Counted from the first letter of the stretch, positions 1-8,856 are shown. The stretch is 64,000 nucleotides of DNA from Variovorax gracilis (GCF_030317115.1 NZ_JASZYF010000022.1:1-64000), one strand, 5' to 3'. Translations and numbers: made by a program. Notes: a model not told the origin generated them from the sequence alone.

Positions 1-217
1 GTGCTTCGTCGACCAGGATGTCACGAAGCAATTCCTCCAGGTGCGCATGCTTGACGCCGAAGGCAAGTGCGAGCCGGACCAGCGGCCGCAGCACGCGGGC
101 GCAGGCCTCGATGACCCAGGCCAACTGGCCTTCCCTCCCTTGCAACAATCGATGGCCGAGCGGGTTCCGGGCCCCATCATGCTTGGCGTTCTTCGATCCA
201 GTGCGTCTCGGGGCCAT
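1..217 (-). CDS. DUF6502 family protein, 3' part missing (runs off window)
   Basis: Reading from the ATG at 217 toward position 1 gives an open frame with the stretch ACARVLRPLVRLALAFGVKH followed by a short helix ending LLRDILVDEA. This matches my memory of the N-terminal pattern of DUF6502 proteins, where a predicted helix 'LRPLVRLLL.RGV' precedes a helix-turn-helix-like segment. The function of the family is unknown. The first 25 residues are basic and look unstructured. No clear Shine-Dalgarno sequence precedes the ATG, so the start is uncertain. The C-terminal part lies outside the window. The frame was judged by family resemblance, since two other frames are also open here. Confidence 0.55.
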   Translation of the reverse strand, partial: MAPRRTGSKNAKHDGARNPLGHRLLQGREGQLAWVIEACARVLRPLVRLALAFGVKHAHLEELLRDILVDEA

Positions 218-374
218 GAAGTTTGTTAGCGAACTCTGCGGCTTGAGCCAGCCTCGCGCGGTTGGAGGGAATGTCCGGAATCCACAAGCTGAGCCGATCG
301 TCCGTTGTCGAATCATGAACGATTTCTGAACGGCGCAACCGAATCTCAAGAAGTACTCGCAAGGCTTTGTTCAC
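177..374 (-). CDS. possible 65-residue hypothetical protein
   Basis: An open frame of 65 codons starting MNKALRVLLEIRLRRSEIVH and ending at 177. It overlaps the start of the DUF6502 gene by 41 bases in another frame. I do not recognise it. It has no membrane segment and a lower G/C bias at third positions than the neighbours. It could be a small upstream gene coupled to the DUF6502 gene, or simply spurious. Confidence 0.22.
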   Translation of the reverse strand: MNKALRVLLEIRLRRSEIVHDSTTDDRLSLWIPDIPSNRARLAQAAEFANKLHGPETHWIEERQA

Positions 375-487
375 TGCGAATCTTTCCTTAACGACGGCGG
401 GATGTAACCACCGGTTACCAAAGGGACAGCGTCATCAGATGCTGTCTTACACCCCATTCGCAGTCACTATAAGACAAGAGTACTACC

Positions 488-506
488 GATGTGAAAGTTT
501 CACATC
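488..506. promoter_or_regulatory. perfect 19-bp palindrome, candidate operator
   Basis: GATGTGAAAGTTTCACATC is a perfect inverted repeat with 9-base arms around one central G. It lies about 24 bases before an ATG at 530 that has a GGGAGG ribosome site at 518-523. Such a position suits a repressor or activator site controlling the 530-3934 gene set. The binding protein is not known. Confidence 0.45.
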
Positions 507-529
507 TGTCTTTTGTTGGGAGGTTTTCG

Positions 530-781
530 ATGGCAAGAACCGCGCTGCGGAGCACGAACGCAGTCAGTCAACGCGCTAGCCCATGTGGGATCGGACGGCG
601 TTACGCGGCGCCGCGAATGTCGCTGCCCCCGCGCTCCATGCGCGCCCGAAACGCTTGGATGGCGGCGGTGCATGCCAGACACCTCAACAAGCGTGGCCCG
701 GGTAGGGCGCGGATTTCTTGCGTCGACACGCCGGCCCCGTTCAGTCGCGCGACGCTGCCTGATCAGGGAGAGCGTCCATGA
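530..781 (+). CDS. possible 83-residue basic leader protein
   Basis: The ATG at 530 has a strong GGGAGG site six bases upstream. Its TGA overlaps the ATG of the next gene (ATGA at 778-781), a pattern typical of translational coupling. The product is rich in Arg, Ala and Pro and has no recognisable domain. The good start and coupling argue for translation; the composition argues for a leader or a chance frame. Confidence 0.3.
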   Translation: MARTALRSTNAVSQRASPCGIGRRYAAPRMSLPPRSMRARNAWMAAVHARHLNKRGPGRARISCVDTPAPFSRATLPDQGERP

Positions 782-1122
782 CCGCCGCCATTCACCTCGG
801 CGAAGCCGGCGGCACGCAGCGCACGGTCGCTTTCGGAAGTCTCGTCGATCTGGCGAGGCTGCAAGTGGGCACGCCTTCCGCCGAGATCTGCGATGCGTGC
901 AACACCATCAACATGGGCTCGGCACGCTACTGCAAATGCTGCTCGCACAAGCTGCCGGCGTTCTATGCGCTCACCAAGGACAACGCGAAAGTCGAGCGCG
1001 GCAACATGTTGCCCTGGCACTCGCTGACCATGCCGGACCGCGCGTCCGCGATGGACTTCGTGGCCTTTGCGGTGGTGATCAATCTGCTTGTGGTGATCAC
1101 TGCATCGATACCGATTCCCTGA
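778..1122 (+). CDS. small zinc-ribbon membrane protein
   Basis: A 114-residue protein. Cys38, Cys41, Cys52 and Cys55 form a C-x2-C-x10-C-x2-C zinc ribbon within the segment ICDACNTINMGSARYCKCC. Residues about 92-111 form a hydrophobic helix near the C-terminus (FVAFAVVINLLVVITASIPI). It is probably an inner-membrane protein with the ribbon in the cytoplasm. The start overlaps the end of the preceding small frame. The next gene, 28 bases downstream, has an N-terminal ribbon with identical cysteine spacing, so the two proteins look like partners or duplicated modules. The function is unknown. Confidence 0.6.
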   Translation: MTAAIHLGEAGGTQRTVAFGSLVDLARLQVGTPSAEICDACNTINMGSARYCKCCSHKLPAFYALTKDNAKVERGNMLPWHSLTMPDRASAMDFVAFAVVINLLVVITASIPIP

Positions 1123-1150
1123 GTCCGCGTCCTCTCTCGCTGCCATCGCC

Positions 1151-3175
1151 ATGACCAAGTTCTGCGAGTCCTGCCACACGGCGAACAGGGACCGTGCGAG
1201 GTACTGTCGCGGCTGCGCGGGCAGGTTCTCCGGAATTCGCACGGCAGCGAATGTCTCCGCCGGGTCCTTGCCCGAGGGAAGGGCTGCCAGAGCCCCAAGG
1301 ATGCCCAGAGTGCCGCCATTGCCCGTGCCGATGATGGCGACCGCACGCATGCCGGCGGCGGTGGCGAACGACTTGTTCGTCGTCTCGCGCAGCACCGAAA
1401 AGCGGGAACTCGCCAGGCGGCCCGCTCTTCCCGGTGGGCTCGACGGGCCCGTCGTGCTGTTGCTGGTGGCCGTCTTCCTGTCGATTGTCGCGTTCGTGTT
1501 CTGGTACTGGAACCGCACTGTGGAACGCAGCGCGGCACCGCCTCGCGAGGCGGCAGCGATTCATTGGCAACGCTCCGAGTTGCAGGCTGCGTCGCCGCCC
1601 ACACCAGTGCCGGTGCCTGTGCCGGTGCCAGTGCCGGAGTCGCGACCATCGGCTGCGCCCGTGGCGGTCGCACCGATCATCGAACAGCGCGTCGAGCCGG
1701 TGCCCCCGCCGGCAGAGCCGCAGCCTGAAACGCCGGCCATCGCGTCCGCGTCCGCCGAGCCGCAGGTCGCGGCGTCGGAAGCTCCTCCGGCGGAACAGCC
1801 TTTCAATGCATCCCAGGCGGAGGCGTCGCAGGTTCCGGACGCACAGCCTCCCCAGGCGCCGACCCGGCAAGCGCTGGCAGAGCCGCAGCGGGCTCGCGGC
1901 GGGACGCTGCGACGCGACAACAGCACGGCGAGAGCCGGTGCCGCGTCGCGCACCGTCGCAGTCAGCCGCCCAAAGGCAGTGGAGCCCGTCGTCGCTGTCC
2001 AGCGCTCCATCCGAACGGAACCGCCGCGCACCGACAGCCCCGCCGCGGTGGTGCGCCCGACCGCGCCGGTTCAGGCCGGCCCGGTTCGCACGGCGGGCAG
2101 CACGACACGCTGCGACCGATACAACCCCTTTGGCGAAGCGATCTGTGTCACCGCTCCCGTGGCGGGGACGCAAGCGGCCAGCTCGTCTAACGCCGCGGTT
2201 TCCGGCTCGTCGATCGGTCAACCCGTGACTGGGAGTGCCGTATCCAAAGGCTCGATCCCGGTCGGCGGGTTCGCAGTCGCCAACAGTGCTGCCGATCCGG
2301 GCGGCAGCAGCCCCGGTGGCGGGAATGGGTCTGGTGGCGGTGCAGGCGGTGCTGCTGGCGCCGCTGGCGCTGCTAGCGGTGGTGGCGCTGTTGGTGGCGC
2401 TGGCGGCGGCGCTGGTGGTGGCGCTGGCGGCGGCGCTGGTGGCGGTGCTGGTGGCGGCGCTGGTGGCGGTGCTGGTGGCGGCGCTGGTGGCGGTGCTGGT
2501 GGCGGTGCTGGTGGCGGCGCTGGTGGCGGTGCTGGTGGCGGTGCTGGTGGCGGCGCTGGTGGCGGTGCTGGTGGCGGCGCGGGAGGCGGTGCTGGTGGTG
2601 GCGGCGGTGGTGGCCCCGGCGGCGGCGGTGGCCCCGGCGGCGGTGGTGGTGGCCCCGGCGGCGGCGGTGGCCCCGGCGGTGGCGGTGGCCCCGGCGGTGG
2701 CGGTGGCGGTGGCCCCGGCGGTGGCGGTGGCCCCGGCGGTGGCGGTGGCGGTGGCCCCGGCGGTGGCGGTGGCCCCGGCGGTGGCGGTGGCCCCGGCGGC
2801 GGCGGTGGCCCCGGTAGCGGCGGTGGTGGCCCCGGTAGCGGCGGTGGTGGCCCCGGCGGCGGTGGCCCCGGTGGCGGTGGCCCCGGTGGCGGTGGCCCCG
2901 GTGGCGGTGGCCCCGGTGGCGGTGGCCCTGGTGGTGGTGGCCCCGGTGGCGGTGGCCCTGGTGGTGGTGGCCCTGGTGGCGGTGGCCCCGGTGGTGGTGG
3001 CCCTGGTGGCGGTGGCCCTGGTGGCGGTGGCCCCGGTGGCGGTGGCCCCGGTGGCGGTGGCCCTGGTGGTGGTGGCCCCGGTGGTGGTGGCCCCGGTGGC
3101 GGTGGCCCTGGTGGTGGCCCCGGTGGTGGTGGCCCTGGTGGCGGTGGTGGCCCTGGTGGGGGGCCTGGCCGCTGA
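1151..3175 (+). CDS. zinc-ribbon, single-pass membrane protein with giant Gly/Pro-rich tail
   Basis: A 674-residue protein in four zones. Residues 5-22 are a zinc ribbon (Cys5, Cys8, Cys19, Cys22) with the same spacing as in the gene upstream. Residues 99-120 are a strong membrane helix. Residues about 125-390 are a Pro/Ala/Glu-rich stalk containing a Cys pair in TRCDRYNPFGEAIC. From about residue 393 to the end it is almost only glycine, first GGGA units and then GGGGP units. The single helix and cytoplasmic-looking ribbon suggest that the stalk and tail lie outside the inner membrane. Its place before a sugar-phosphate transferase hints at a surface or polysaccharide role, which is inference only. 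Confidence 0.6.
   Translation: MTKFCESCHTANRDRARYCRGCAGRFSGIRTAANVSAGSLPEGRAARAPRMPRVPPLPVPMMATARMPAAVANDLFVVSRSTEKRELARRPALPGGLDGPVVLLLVAVFLSIVAFVFWYWNRTVERSAAPPREAAAIHWQRSELQAASPPTPVPVPVPVPVPESRPSAAPVAVAPIIEQRVEPVPPPAEPQPETPAIASASAEPQVAASEAPPAEQPFNASQAEASQVPDAQPPQAPTRQALAEPQRARGGTLRRDNSTARAGAASRTVAVSRPKAVEPVVAVQRSIRTEPPRTDSPAAVVRPTAPVQAGPVRTAGSTTRCDRYNPFGEAICVTAPVAGTQAASSSNAAVSGSSIGQPVTGSAVSKGSIPVGGFAVANSAADPGGSSPGGGNGSGGGAGGAAGAAGAASGGGAVGGAGGGAGGGAGGGAGGGAGGGAGGGAGGGAGGGAGGGAGGGAGGGAGGGAGGGAGGGAGGGAGGGAGGGGGGGPGGGGGPGGGGGGPGGGGGPGGGGGPGGGGGGGPGGGGGPGGGGGGGPGGGGGPGGGGGPGGGGGPGSGGGGPGSGGGGPGGGGPGGGGPGGGGPGGGGPGGGGPGGGGPGGGGPGGGGPGGGGPGGGGPGGGGPGGGGPGGGGPGGGGPGGGGPGGGGPGGGGPGGGPGGGGPGGGGGPGGGPGR
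2330..3172 (+). repeat. GC-rich tandem repeat tract coding for polyglycine/proline
   Basis: About 840 bases of degenerate tandem repeats inside the preceding gene. Up to about 2600 the period is 12 bases (GGTGGCGGTGCT-like, Gly-Gly-Gly-Ala). From about 2600 the units are 15-21 bases, settling to a regular 15-base unit (GGTGGCGGTGGCCCC, Gly4-Pro) from about 2850. The reading frame stays open throughout. Both other plus frames and a minus frame are also open here, which is an effect of the repeats. Such tracts are prone to slippage and to assembly error, so the copy number should be treated as approximate. Confidence 0.9.
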
Positions 3176-3220
3176 GGCCAGATTCCTTTTGCCTCTTTCC
3201 AATCTCTTCAATAGTTCATC

Positions 3221-3934
3221 ATGCATCCCCCTCAAGCCGAGACGCGAGGTGATGGGCCAAGCAGGGCATGTCTCGTCGGCTTTCAGGCGGAAGCCCTTGC
3301 GGAGCCCCTCTGTCTGAGTGCGTCACAACGCGTGCTGAAGCGCTCGATGGATGTCGTTGGAGCATTGAGCTTCTTCATCTTCCTTGGGCCGCTCTACCTG
3401 CTTGTTGCGGCCGCTGTTCTCGTGGGAACGGGGGGGCCGGTGCACTATTGGCAAACCCGCCTGGGTCAGGGTGGCCGCCCCTTTCGTTGCTACAAGTTTC
3501 GCTCGATGGTGAAAGAGGCGGACCGCGTCCTCGAACGCCATTTGGAGAGCGATCCGGCGGCGCGAGTTCGGTGGGACAAGTTCCAAAAATTGGACAACGA
3601 CCCGCGCATCACGCGTGTTGGCCGCGTGATCCGAAGATGGAGCCTCGATGAACTGCCGCAGTTCTTCAACGTGCTGAAGGGTGACATGAGCCTGGTCGGT
3701 CCCCGTCCTTGCATGGTCCGCCAGCGCAGCATGTACGGTCGCAGTTGGCCGTACTACTGCCACATGCGGCCCGGCATCACAGGCCTGTGGCAGGTGAGTG
3801 GTCGCAATCGGCTTCCCTACGCCGATCGTGTTGCCCTCGACACTCGTTATGTGGAGGAGTGGTCATTGCGATTGGACATGGAAATACTGGCGCGCACTCT
3901 CTGGGTGGTCCTGAGCGGCGATGGGTCGTCCTGA
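3221..3934 (+). CDS. bacterial sugar transferase (undecaprenyl-phosphate phosphoglycosyl transferase)
   Basis: A 237-residue member of the short RfbP/WcaJ/PglC-like family, which moves a sugar-1-phosphate onto undecaprenyl phosphate to start exopolysaccharide or O-antigen synthesis. It shows the family's ordered motifs: KRSMDVVGA leading into one hydrophobic segment, then LGQGGRPFRCYKFRSM, DNDPRITRVGRVIRRWSLDE, LPQFFNVLKGDMSLVGPRP and RPGITGLWQVSGRN. It lacks the large N-terminal domain of WcaJ, so it is probably monotopic. It is 45 bases after the Gly-rich protein gene and may be co-transcribed. No glycosyltransferases follow, so its polysaccharide pathway is elsewhere or reduced. The ATG start has only a weak ribosome site. 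Confidence 0.9.
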   Translation: MHPPQAETRGDGPSRACLVGFQAEALAEPLCLSASQRVLKRSMDVVGALSFFIFLGPLYLLVAAAVLVGTGGPVHYWQTRLGQGGRPFRCYKFRSMVKEADRVLERHLESDPAARVRWDKFQKLDNDPRITRVGRVIRRWSLDELPQFFNVLKGDMSLVGPRPCMVRQRSMYGRSWPYYCHMRPGITGLWQVSGRNRLPYADRVALDTRYVEEWSLRLDMEILARTLWVVLSGDGSS

Positions 3935-4264
3935 GTGAACCGTCCACAGACTGTCCGGCCGCGGTCCCCTTCCACGGGCGGCAGTGCATCGGCGCCGACA
4001 GGCGTTTGAGGTCGTGCGCCTTGAGCGCTTCCCGCTTGATCAGCTTCTCGACGTGGGCGAGATGCCCATCCTCCCTTGCCGCCGCGATCCGCTCTCTCGC
4101 GCATTCCGACGATGCGCAACTGGCCCACACGCAACGCGCGCGGGGCGTGACGTAGCGCGCGTCCCAGCCGGGCGAGGGCATGCGCCCGTATGAACCCACT
4201 CGGGCGCGCGCCCAGTTTTCAGCGGACGCATGGGTTAAAACGTCCGATCACCTGGTGGCCAACT
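3935..4264. other. intergenic stretch with a weak minus-strand frame
   Basis: No convincing gene. A minus-strand frame starting at 4199 has good third-position G/C use for about 80 codons (it includes EDGHLAHVEKLIKREALKAH) but then runs antisense into the end of the sugar transferase and stops at 3777. It could be a small hypothetical gene or a remnant. I do not recognise it. Confidence 0.3.
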
Positions 4265-4534
4265 TCAGTCTTCAAACTCCTGGCATGTGCGAGGGGCTTC
4301 AGCCACCTGCTCGTCAAGCGACTGCCGATACCTGACGCATCCGCGCATGAACTGCGGCCACGCGGGGACCGCAATCGCTGGTTCCACTCGTTCTGGCAGC
4401 AACGACCAAAGATCCGGGTGATGCCAGCAAAGCTCTTGGCTGCTGGAATCCCTGTGCTTCCGGATCGCGGCGCGCAGTTTGCGCACTTCCACAACGAGTT
4501 CCTCGTGAGATAGGGCATCAAGGTCTTCGTCCAT
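4265..4534 (-). CDS. conserved hypothetical protein (89 aa)
   Basis: A GGAGG site six bases before the ATG fixes the start. The protein has a charged N-terminal helix (LSHEELVVEVRKLRAAIRKH), then CWHHPDLWSLLP and a conserved-looking WPQFMRGCVRYRQSLDEQ. I recall very similar short proteins in Burkholderiales, of unknown function and usually single genes. There is no membrane segment or signal peptide, so it is probably cytoplasmic. Confidence 0.7.
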   Translation of the reverse strand: MDEDLDALSHEELVVEVRKLRAAIRKHRDSSSQELCWHHPDLWSLLPERVEPAIAVPAWPQFMRGCVRYRQSLDEQVAEAPRTCQEFED

Positions 4535-4783
4535 GTCGAACCTCCGGGAAATGTAGAGCCACGATTTTTACAGGGCGTCTCCCGGCGAACAGAGAGAGGG
4601 CCCCTGAGCGGAGTGGTCGCCGTCGCTCGGTCGAAGCTCCTGGCGCCTCGGCTTCTCAAGCTCTTGCGTTGAGGAAAAAGGATGACGCCGCCGCGCATTC
4701 CTTCGTGCTAACAAACGAACTGAGTCACCTCGACGTGGATCGATGTGACGACGATCCACTCCCACCCACCCCACGAGGAAACG

Positions 4784-5289
4784 ATGACCATCAGTATCAA
4801 TGGCTCGACCGCGCAGGTTCCCGATGACCTGCGGGTTTCGTTGCTCGATCTCTTGCGCGACCACCTTCATCTCTTCGGCGCCAAGAAGGGCTGCAACCAG
4901 GGCGCTTGCGGCGCGTGCAGTGTCCTTGTCGATGGGAGCGAGTGCTCTCATGTCTGACACTGGCGGTCCAACGCGATGGGCGCTCTGTCACCACCGTTGA
5001 AGGGCTTGCCCCGAATGGCGAGCTTCACGCGCTGCAGAAGGCCTTCATCGAGCACGATGGGTTTCAGTGCGGCTACTGCACCCCTGGCCAGATCTGCTCG
5101 GCCGTGGGGATGGCTCACGAACTACGGCGAGGCGTTCCCAGTCATGTGACTGCCGACCTGGCTACCGACACCGTTGCGCTCAGCCCCGATGAGCTGCGTG
5201 AACGCATGAGCGGCAACCTGTGCCGCTGCGGAGCCTACAACGGCATCGTTGCGGCCATCGCAGACACGTATGCGGAGACGTCGACATGA
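4784..5289 (+). pseudogene. paoA: aldehyde oxidoreductase iron-sulfur subunit PaoA, frameshifted
   Basis: Encodes the two [2Fe-2S] domains of a xanthine-dehydrogenase-family enzyme. The first cluster motif KKGCNQGACGACSVLVDG is in the starting frame. The second half, with QCGYCTPGQICSA and SGNLCRCGAYNGIVAAI, continues in another frame. The shift falls at about 4931-4940, in GATGGGAGCG, and one lost base explains it. The ATG at 4784 is preceded by GAGGAAAC. It is unusual in carrying a degraded reading frame while most neighbours are intact; the same kind of lesion recurs in paoB and paoC, so it is unlikely to be a single sequencing error. Confidence 0.85.
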
Positions 5290-6033
5290 CCCCCTTTGCC
5301 TACGCCCGCGCGGACGACGCGAGCCATGCACTGCGGCTCGGCAGCGAACCCGGTGCCAAGTATCTCGGCGGAGGCACGAACCTCGTCGATCTCATGCGCG
5401 AGACCATCGAGCGGCCCACGGTCCTGATCGACGTGACCGGTTTGTCTAGCGACATCGAGGAACGGGCAGACGGCAGCTTGCTGATCGGTGCGGCCGTCCG
5501 CAATACCGCACTCGCCTCGCACCGTGCGGTTCGGACACGCTATCCAATGCCCGCGAGGGCGGTCTTGGCCGGCGCGTCAGCGCAGATCCGTAACATGGCA
5601 CGGTCGGCGGCAATATCCTGCAGCGCACTCGGTGCAGCTGCTTCTACGACGACGAGGGCTCGCGCTGCAACAAGCGCAGCCCGGGCCAGGGCTGCGACGC
5701 TGCCGAAGGGTTCAACCGAAGCCACGCGATCCTGGGCGCATCGCCAAGCTGCGTGGCCACTCATCCCTCTGACATGTGCGTGGCGTTCGCAGCGCTCGAC
5801 GCGCTGGTGCATCTGCAGAGTTCGAAAGGCAGCCGCACGCTGCCGATCACAGACCTGCATCGTCTGCCAGAGGACCATCCTGAAATCGAGACCCAGCTCG
5901 AGCCCGGGGAACTGATCACGGCCGTCGAGCTGCCGGCGCTCTCGTTTGGGGCGCGTTCAACCTACCGAGAAGTGCGCGATCGGGCGAGCTATGCCTTTGC
6001 ATTGGTCTCGGTGGCGGCGGCCCTTGCGAGCGC
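5286..6033 (+). pseudogene. paoB: aldehyde oxidoreductase FAD subunit PaoB, frameshifted and 3'-deleted
   Basis: Starts at an ATG overlapping the paoA stop. The FAD-binding motif KYLGGGTNLVDLM is present. At about 5598-5602 one lost base breaks the frame: AACATGGCACGGTCGGC should read ATVGGN. The continuation in the next frame carries the extra cysteines known from the PaoB subtype (TRCSCFYDDEGSRCNKRSPG and ATHPSDMCVA), which bind a [4Fe-4S] cluster in E. coli PaoB. The gene stops matching at about residue 249 (VSVAAALA), where the last 60-80 residues (FAD subunit C-terminal domain) are gone and paoC sequence follows directly. Confidence 0.85.
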
Positions 6034-8079
6034 TGCGAGAGCGGTGCCCGGCGTCGTGCTCGTGATGACCCACGAGAACGCGCCTCACATGAAGCCCATG
6101 CCGCTTTTCATGTCGAAGGAGAAGGCAGCGGGCGGCGACGAACTGCCGGTCATGCAGGACGACCGCATCCACTGGAACGGGCAGCCGATCGCTGTCGTCC
6201 TGGCGGAGACTGCGGCTCAGGCCGACCATGCGAAGTCGTTGATCCGCGCCACCTATGAAACCGAGCCGGCGACGACCGCGTTCTCCGCTGCCAAGGCAAA
6301 GGGGACCAAGCCTGGCACGTTCCAGGGGGAGCCACTCAAACTGGAGATCGGCGACGCCGAAGCGGCGCTGCGAGCGGCGCCGTACCAGGTCGATGTCACC
6401 TACTTCACGCCACGACACAACCACAACGCCATCGAGCTGCACGCCGCAACGGTTGCTTGGAAAGGCGACGAACTGGTCATCCATGACGCCTCGCAAGGGG
6501 TCGCCCACATGGCTTGGTCCATGGCACATGTCTTCGGTCTCGACGAGAAGCAGGTACACGTGACTTCGCCCTATGTGGGCGGCGGATTCGGCGGCAAGAC
6601 GCTCTGGCGACATCAGGTCCTTGCGGCTGCAGCCTCGAAGCTTGCGGGTCGGCCGGTCCGCATCATGCTCACGCGGGAGGGCGTTTATCGGGCGGTCGGA
6701 GGGCGAACCAACACCGAGCAGCGTGTCGCGATCGGTGCACAGCCCGATGGGCGCTTCGACGCGCTGATCCAGACCGGCGTCGTCGCGATGACGGCGCACA
6801 ACAATCTGCCGGAGCCGTTCGTCTTGCCCGCACGCTCCGCCTACGCGGCCGGTAGCATCGAACTCGACGTCGAAGTGGCAACCATCGACATGCTGGCCAA
6901 CACGTTCATGCGCGCACCCGGCGAGGCCGTCGGAACCTTCGCGCTGGAGAGCGCCATCGATGAACTGGCCAATCTGATGGAAATGGATCCGATCAAGCTC
7001 CGCATCCGCAACGAGCCAGAGAAGGACCCGACCACCGGCTTGCCCTTCTCGCCGCGCCACATCGTCGAGGCATACCGAGCTGGCGCAGAGCGTTTCGGGT
7101 GGCACCGCAGGAATGCGACGCCAGGCACGCGCCGCGAAGGCGAGTGGCTGATCGGCATGGGCTGCGCCACGGCGACGTATCCCTACTACCGCATGCCAGG
7201 CGGCGCGGCTCGCATCACACTCACGAAAGACGCTCAGGTCATGGTCGAGGTTGCTGCCCATGAGATGGGGATGGGCACCGCCACGGCGCAGACGCAGGTC
7301 ACGGCCGCGCGGCTGGGCCTGCCCATCGAGCAGGTGCGCTTCTGTCATGGTGACTCTCGCTTCCCGGGGCTGGTGCTGGCCGGCGGCTCGCAGCAGACGG
7401 CCTCGATCGGCAGCGCGGTCATGGCAGCGCAACGCGAACTCATCGTCGAGTTGCTGAAACTCGTCGGCAAGGACTCGCCCCTGCATAGCTTGAAACCCGA
7501 CGAAGTCGCTGGCCGCAACGGTGGCCTCGGCAAATCCGATGAACTCGAGCGATTCGAGAGCTACAAGGCCACCCTTGCGAGGGCAGGGCGAGAGGAATTG
7601 GTTGTCGAAGCAAGGCGCCGCCTCCGCTGGAAACGCAGCATTGGTCGATGCATTCCCACGGCGCGATGTTCTGCGAGGTGGCGGTGAGCGAGGTGACCGG
7701 TGAGACGCGCGTGAAGCGCTTCTTGGGCTCGTTCGACTGCGGTCGCATTCTCAACGCCAAGACCGCGTCCAGCCAGTTTCGCGGCGGGATTGTCATGGGT
7801 CTGGGTTTGGCGCTGATGGAAGAAACGCAGTTCGACGAGCGCAATGGCCGCATCATGAATCCGAGCCTCTCCGAGTATCACGTGCCGGTACACATGGACG
7901 TGCCCGAGATTGATGTGATGTGGACCGACATTCCCGATCCGCGCTCGCCCATGGGTGCGCACGGAATAGGGGAAATCGGCATCACGGGAGTGGGAGCGGC
8001 CGTTGCCAACGCCGCCTACAACGCTTGCGGGAAACGAATCCGTGCGCTGCCAATCACGCTGGACAAGTTGATAGGCTGA
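6034..8079 (+). pseudogene. paoC: aldehyde oxidoreductase molybdopterin subunit PaoC, 5'-truncated and frameshifted
   Basis: Encodes the molybdenum-cofactor-binding catalytic subunit. It joins in frame to the paoB remnant at AARAVPGVVLVMTHENAP, so about 70-90 N-terminal residues are missing. Recognisable cofactor-domain motifs are YVGGGFGGKTLW, NTFMRAPGEAVG, EMGMGTATAQTQV and GGSQQTASIGSAV. One lost base at about 7611-7622 shifts the frame before ETQHWSMHSHGAMFCEV. The last part holds the conserved catalytic-glutamate region HGIGEIGITGVGAA. The fused paoB-paoC frame from 5753 to 7687 is open but cannot make a normal enzyme. Confidence 0.85.
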
Positions 8080-8236
8080 GCGGCCGTATCGCGCTGCATG
8101 TAGGCGCACGCTGATTGCACGGTCTGTTCGCGCGACAGATCATTCGCAAAGTCCAAGGGCGACCGACCACGGGCTTCGGCGGCGAGATCGAACATTGCCG
8201 TTCACCTCGCCATTCTTACCTCGAGGAGCAGCTTGT

Positions 8237-8521
8237 ATGAATCTGATGAGCGTCGACCTTTATCAAAGCGCTTCAAATCCGAAGAAGTTTCTCGCAATTC
8301 CGGCTGGCGTCGATCCCGCGGAGCTAATGGGCCCGATGACCTTCGACAAAGACTATGCGGAGGTCGTTCGATACCACGAGGCCTTCCAGTTCGATCCTGC
8401 GGAATCCTATGCAGGAGTGAACGCAGCGAAGATCGCCGCAGACATCCTGACCGTGAAGTGGGCAATCTACCGCCGAACCGATCCGTCGCGTCGGTCGAAA
8501 CTGGCTAGTGAATCGCGTTGA
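8237..8521 (+). CDS. hypothetical protein (94 aa)
   Basis: A GAGGAG site at 8223-8228 precedes the ATG at 8237, which favours this start over the in-frame ATG at 8195. The product has readable protein character (VDLYQSASNPKKFLAIPAG, MTFDKDYAEVVRYHEAFQFD) and no membrane segment or known motif. I do not recognise a family. It follows the decayed pao locus by 157 bases and may be unrelated to it. Confidence 0.55.
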   Translation: MNLMSVDLYQSASNPKKFLAIPAGVDPAELMGPMTFDKDYAEVVRYHEAFQFDPAESYAGVNAAKIAADILTVKWAIYRRTDPSRRSKLASESR

Positions 8522-8856
8522 GGCAGGCGGCTCGATTGGATTAGCAGGCCTTCGCCTGCGTTCGCGGTATCGAACACGGAGCGGAAAGCTGAATTGGTCC
8601 ATCAGAGGGGCTGCGGCGTCCATGGCACCCGGCGCGCACAGTCCGGATGAACACAGTGCGCCTACTTCCGTTGGCAAGCTCGGTGTGGACTGCGTGGGCC
8701 AGCCCATCACCCGGATCAACGGACCGACTGCGTACCGTCGAGCCTGCCCCGTTGCACCCGCACGGTAGCTCCAGGCCGCACCGCGTCGTGAGCGACCTCG
8801 TCTCTCGGCCGATCGAGTCCAGGCCGGCTCTCATTTATCGAATGGCGCGCCCTCAT
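8522..8856. other. intergenic stretch, no gene seen
   Basis: Only short overlapping frames without protein character. The right edge contains the start of a 22-base tandem duplication. The region lies between a small hypothetical gene and a truncated AraC gene, so it may be scar sequence from rearrangement. Confidence 0.5.

Noticed and set aside
2330..3172. CRISPR array
   Set aside because: Units are coding and 12-21 bases long, with no unique spacers.
1097..3235. A 712-codon minus-strand frame opposite the Gly-rich gene, full of Ala/Thr repeats
   Set aside because: It exists because the GC-rich repeats keep all frames open; the plus-strand gene has real domains (zinc ribbon, membrane helix) and a start.
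2235..3317. A plus-strand frame rich in Ala/Val overlapping the repeat tract
   Set aside because: Another frame of the same repeat; no start signal or domain.
5753..7687. An apparently intact 644-residue oxidoreductase
   Set aside because: It is a deletion fusion of paoB and paoC that starts inside paoB and ends at a frameshift.
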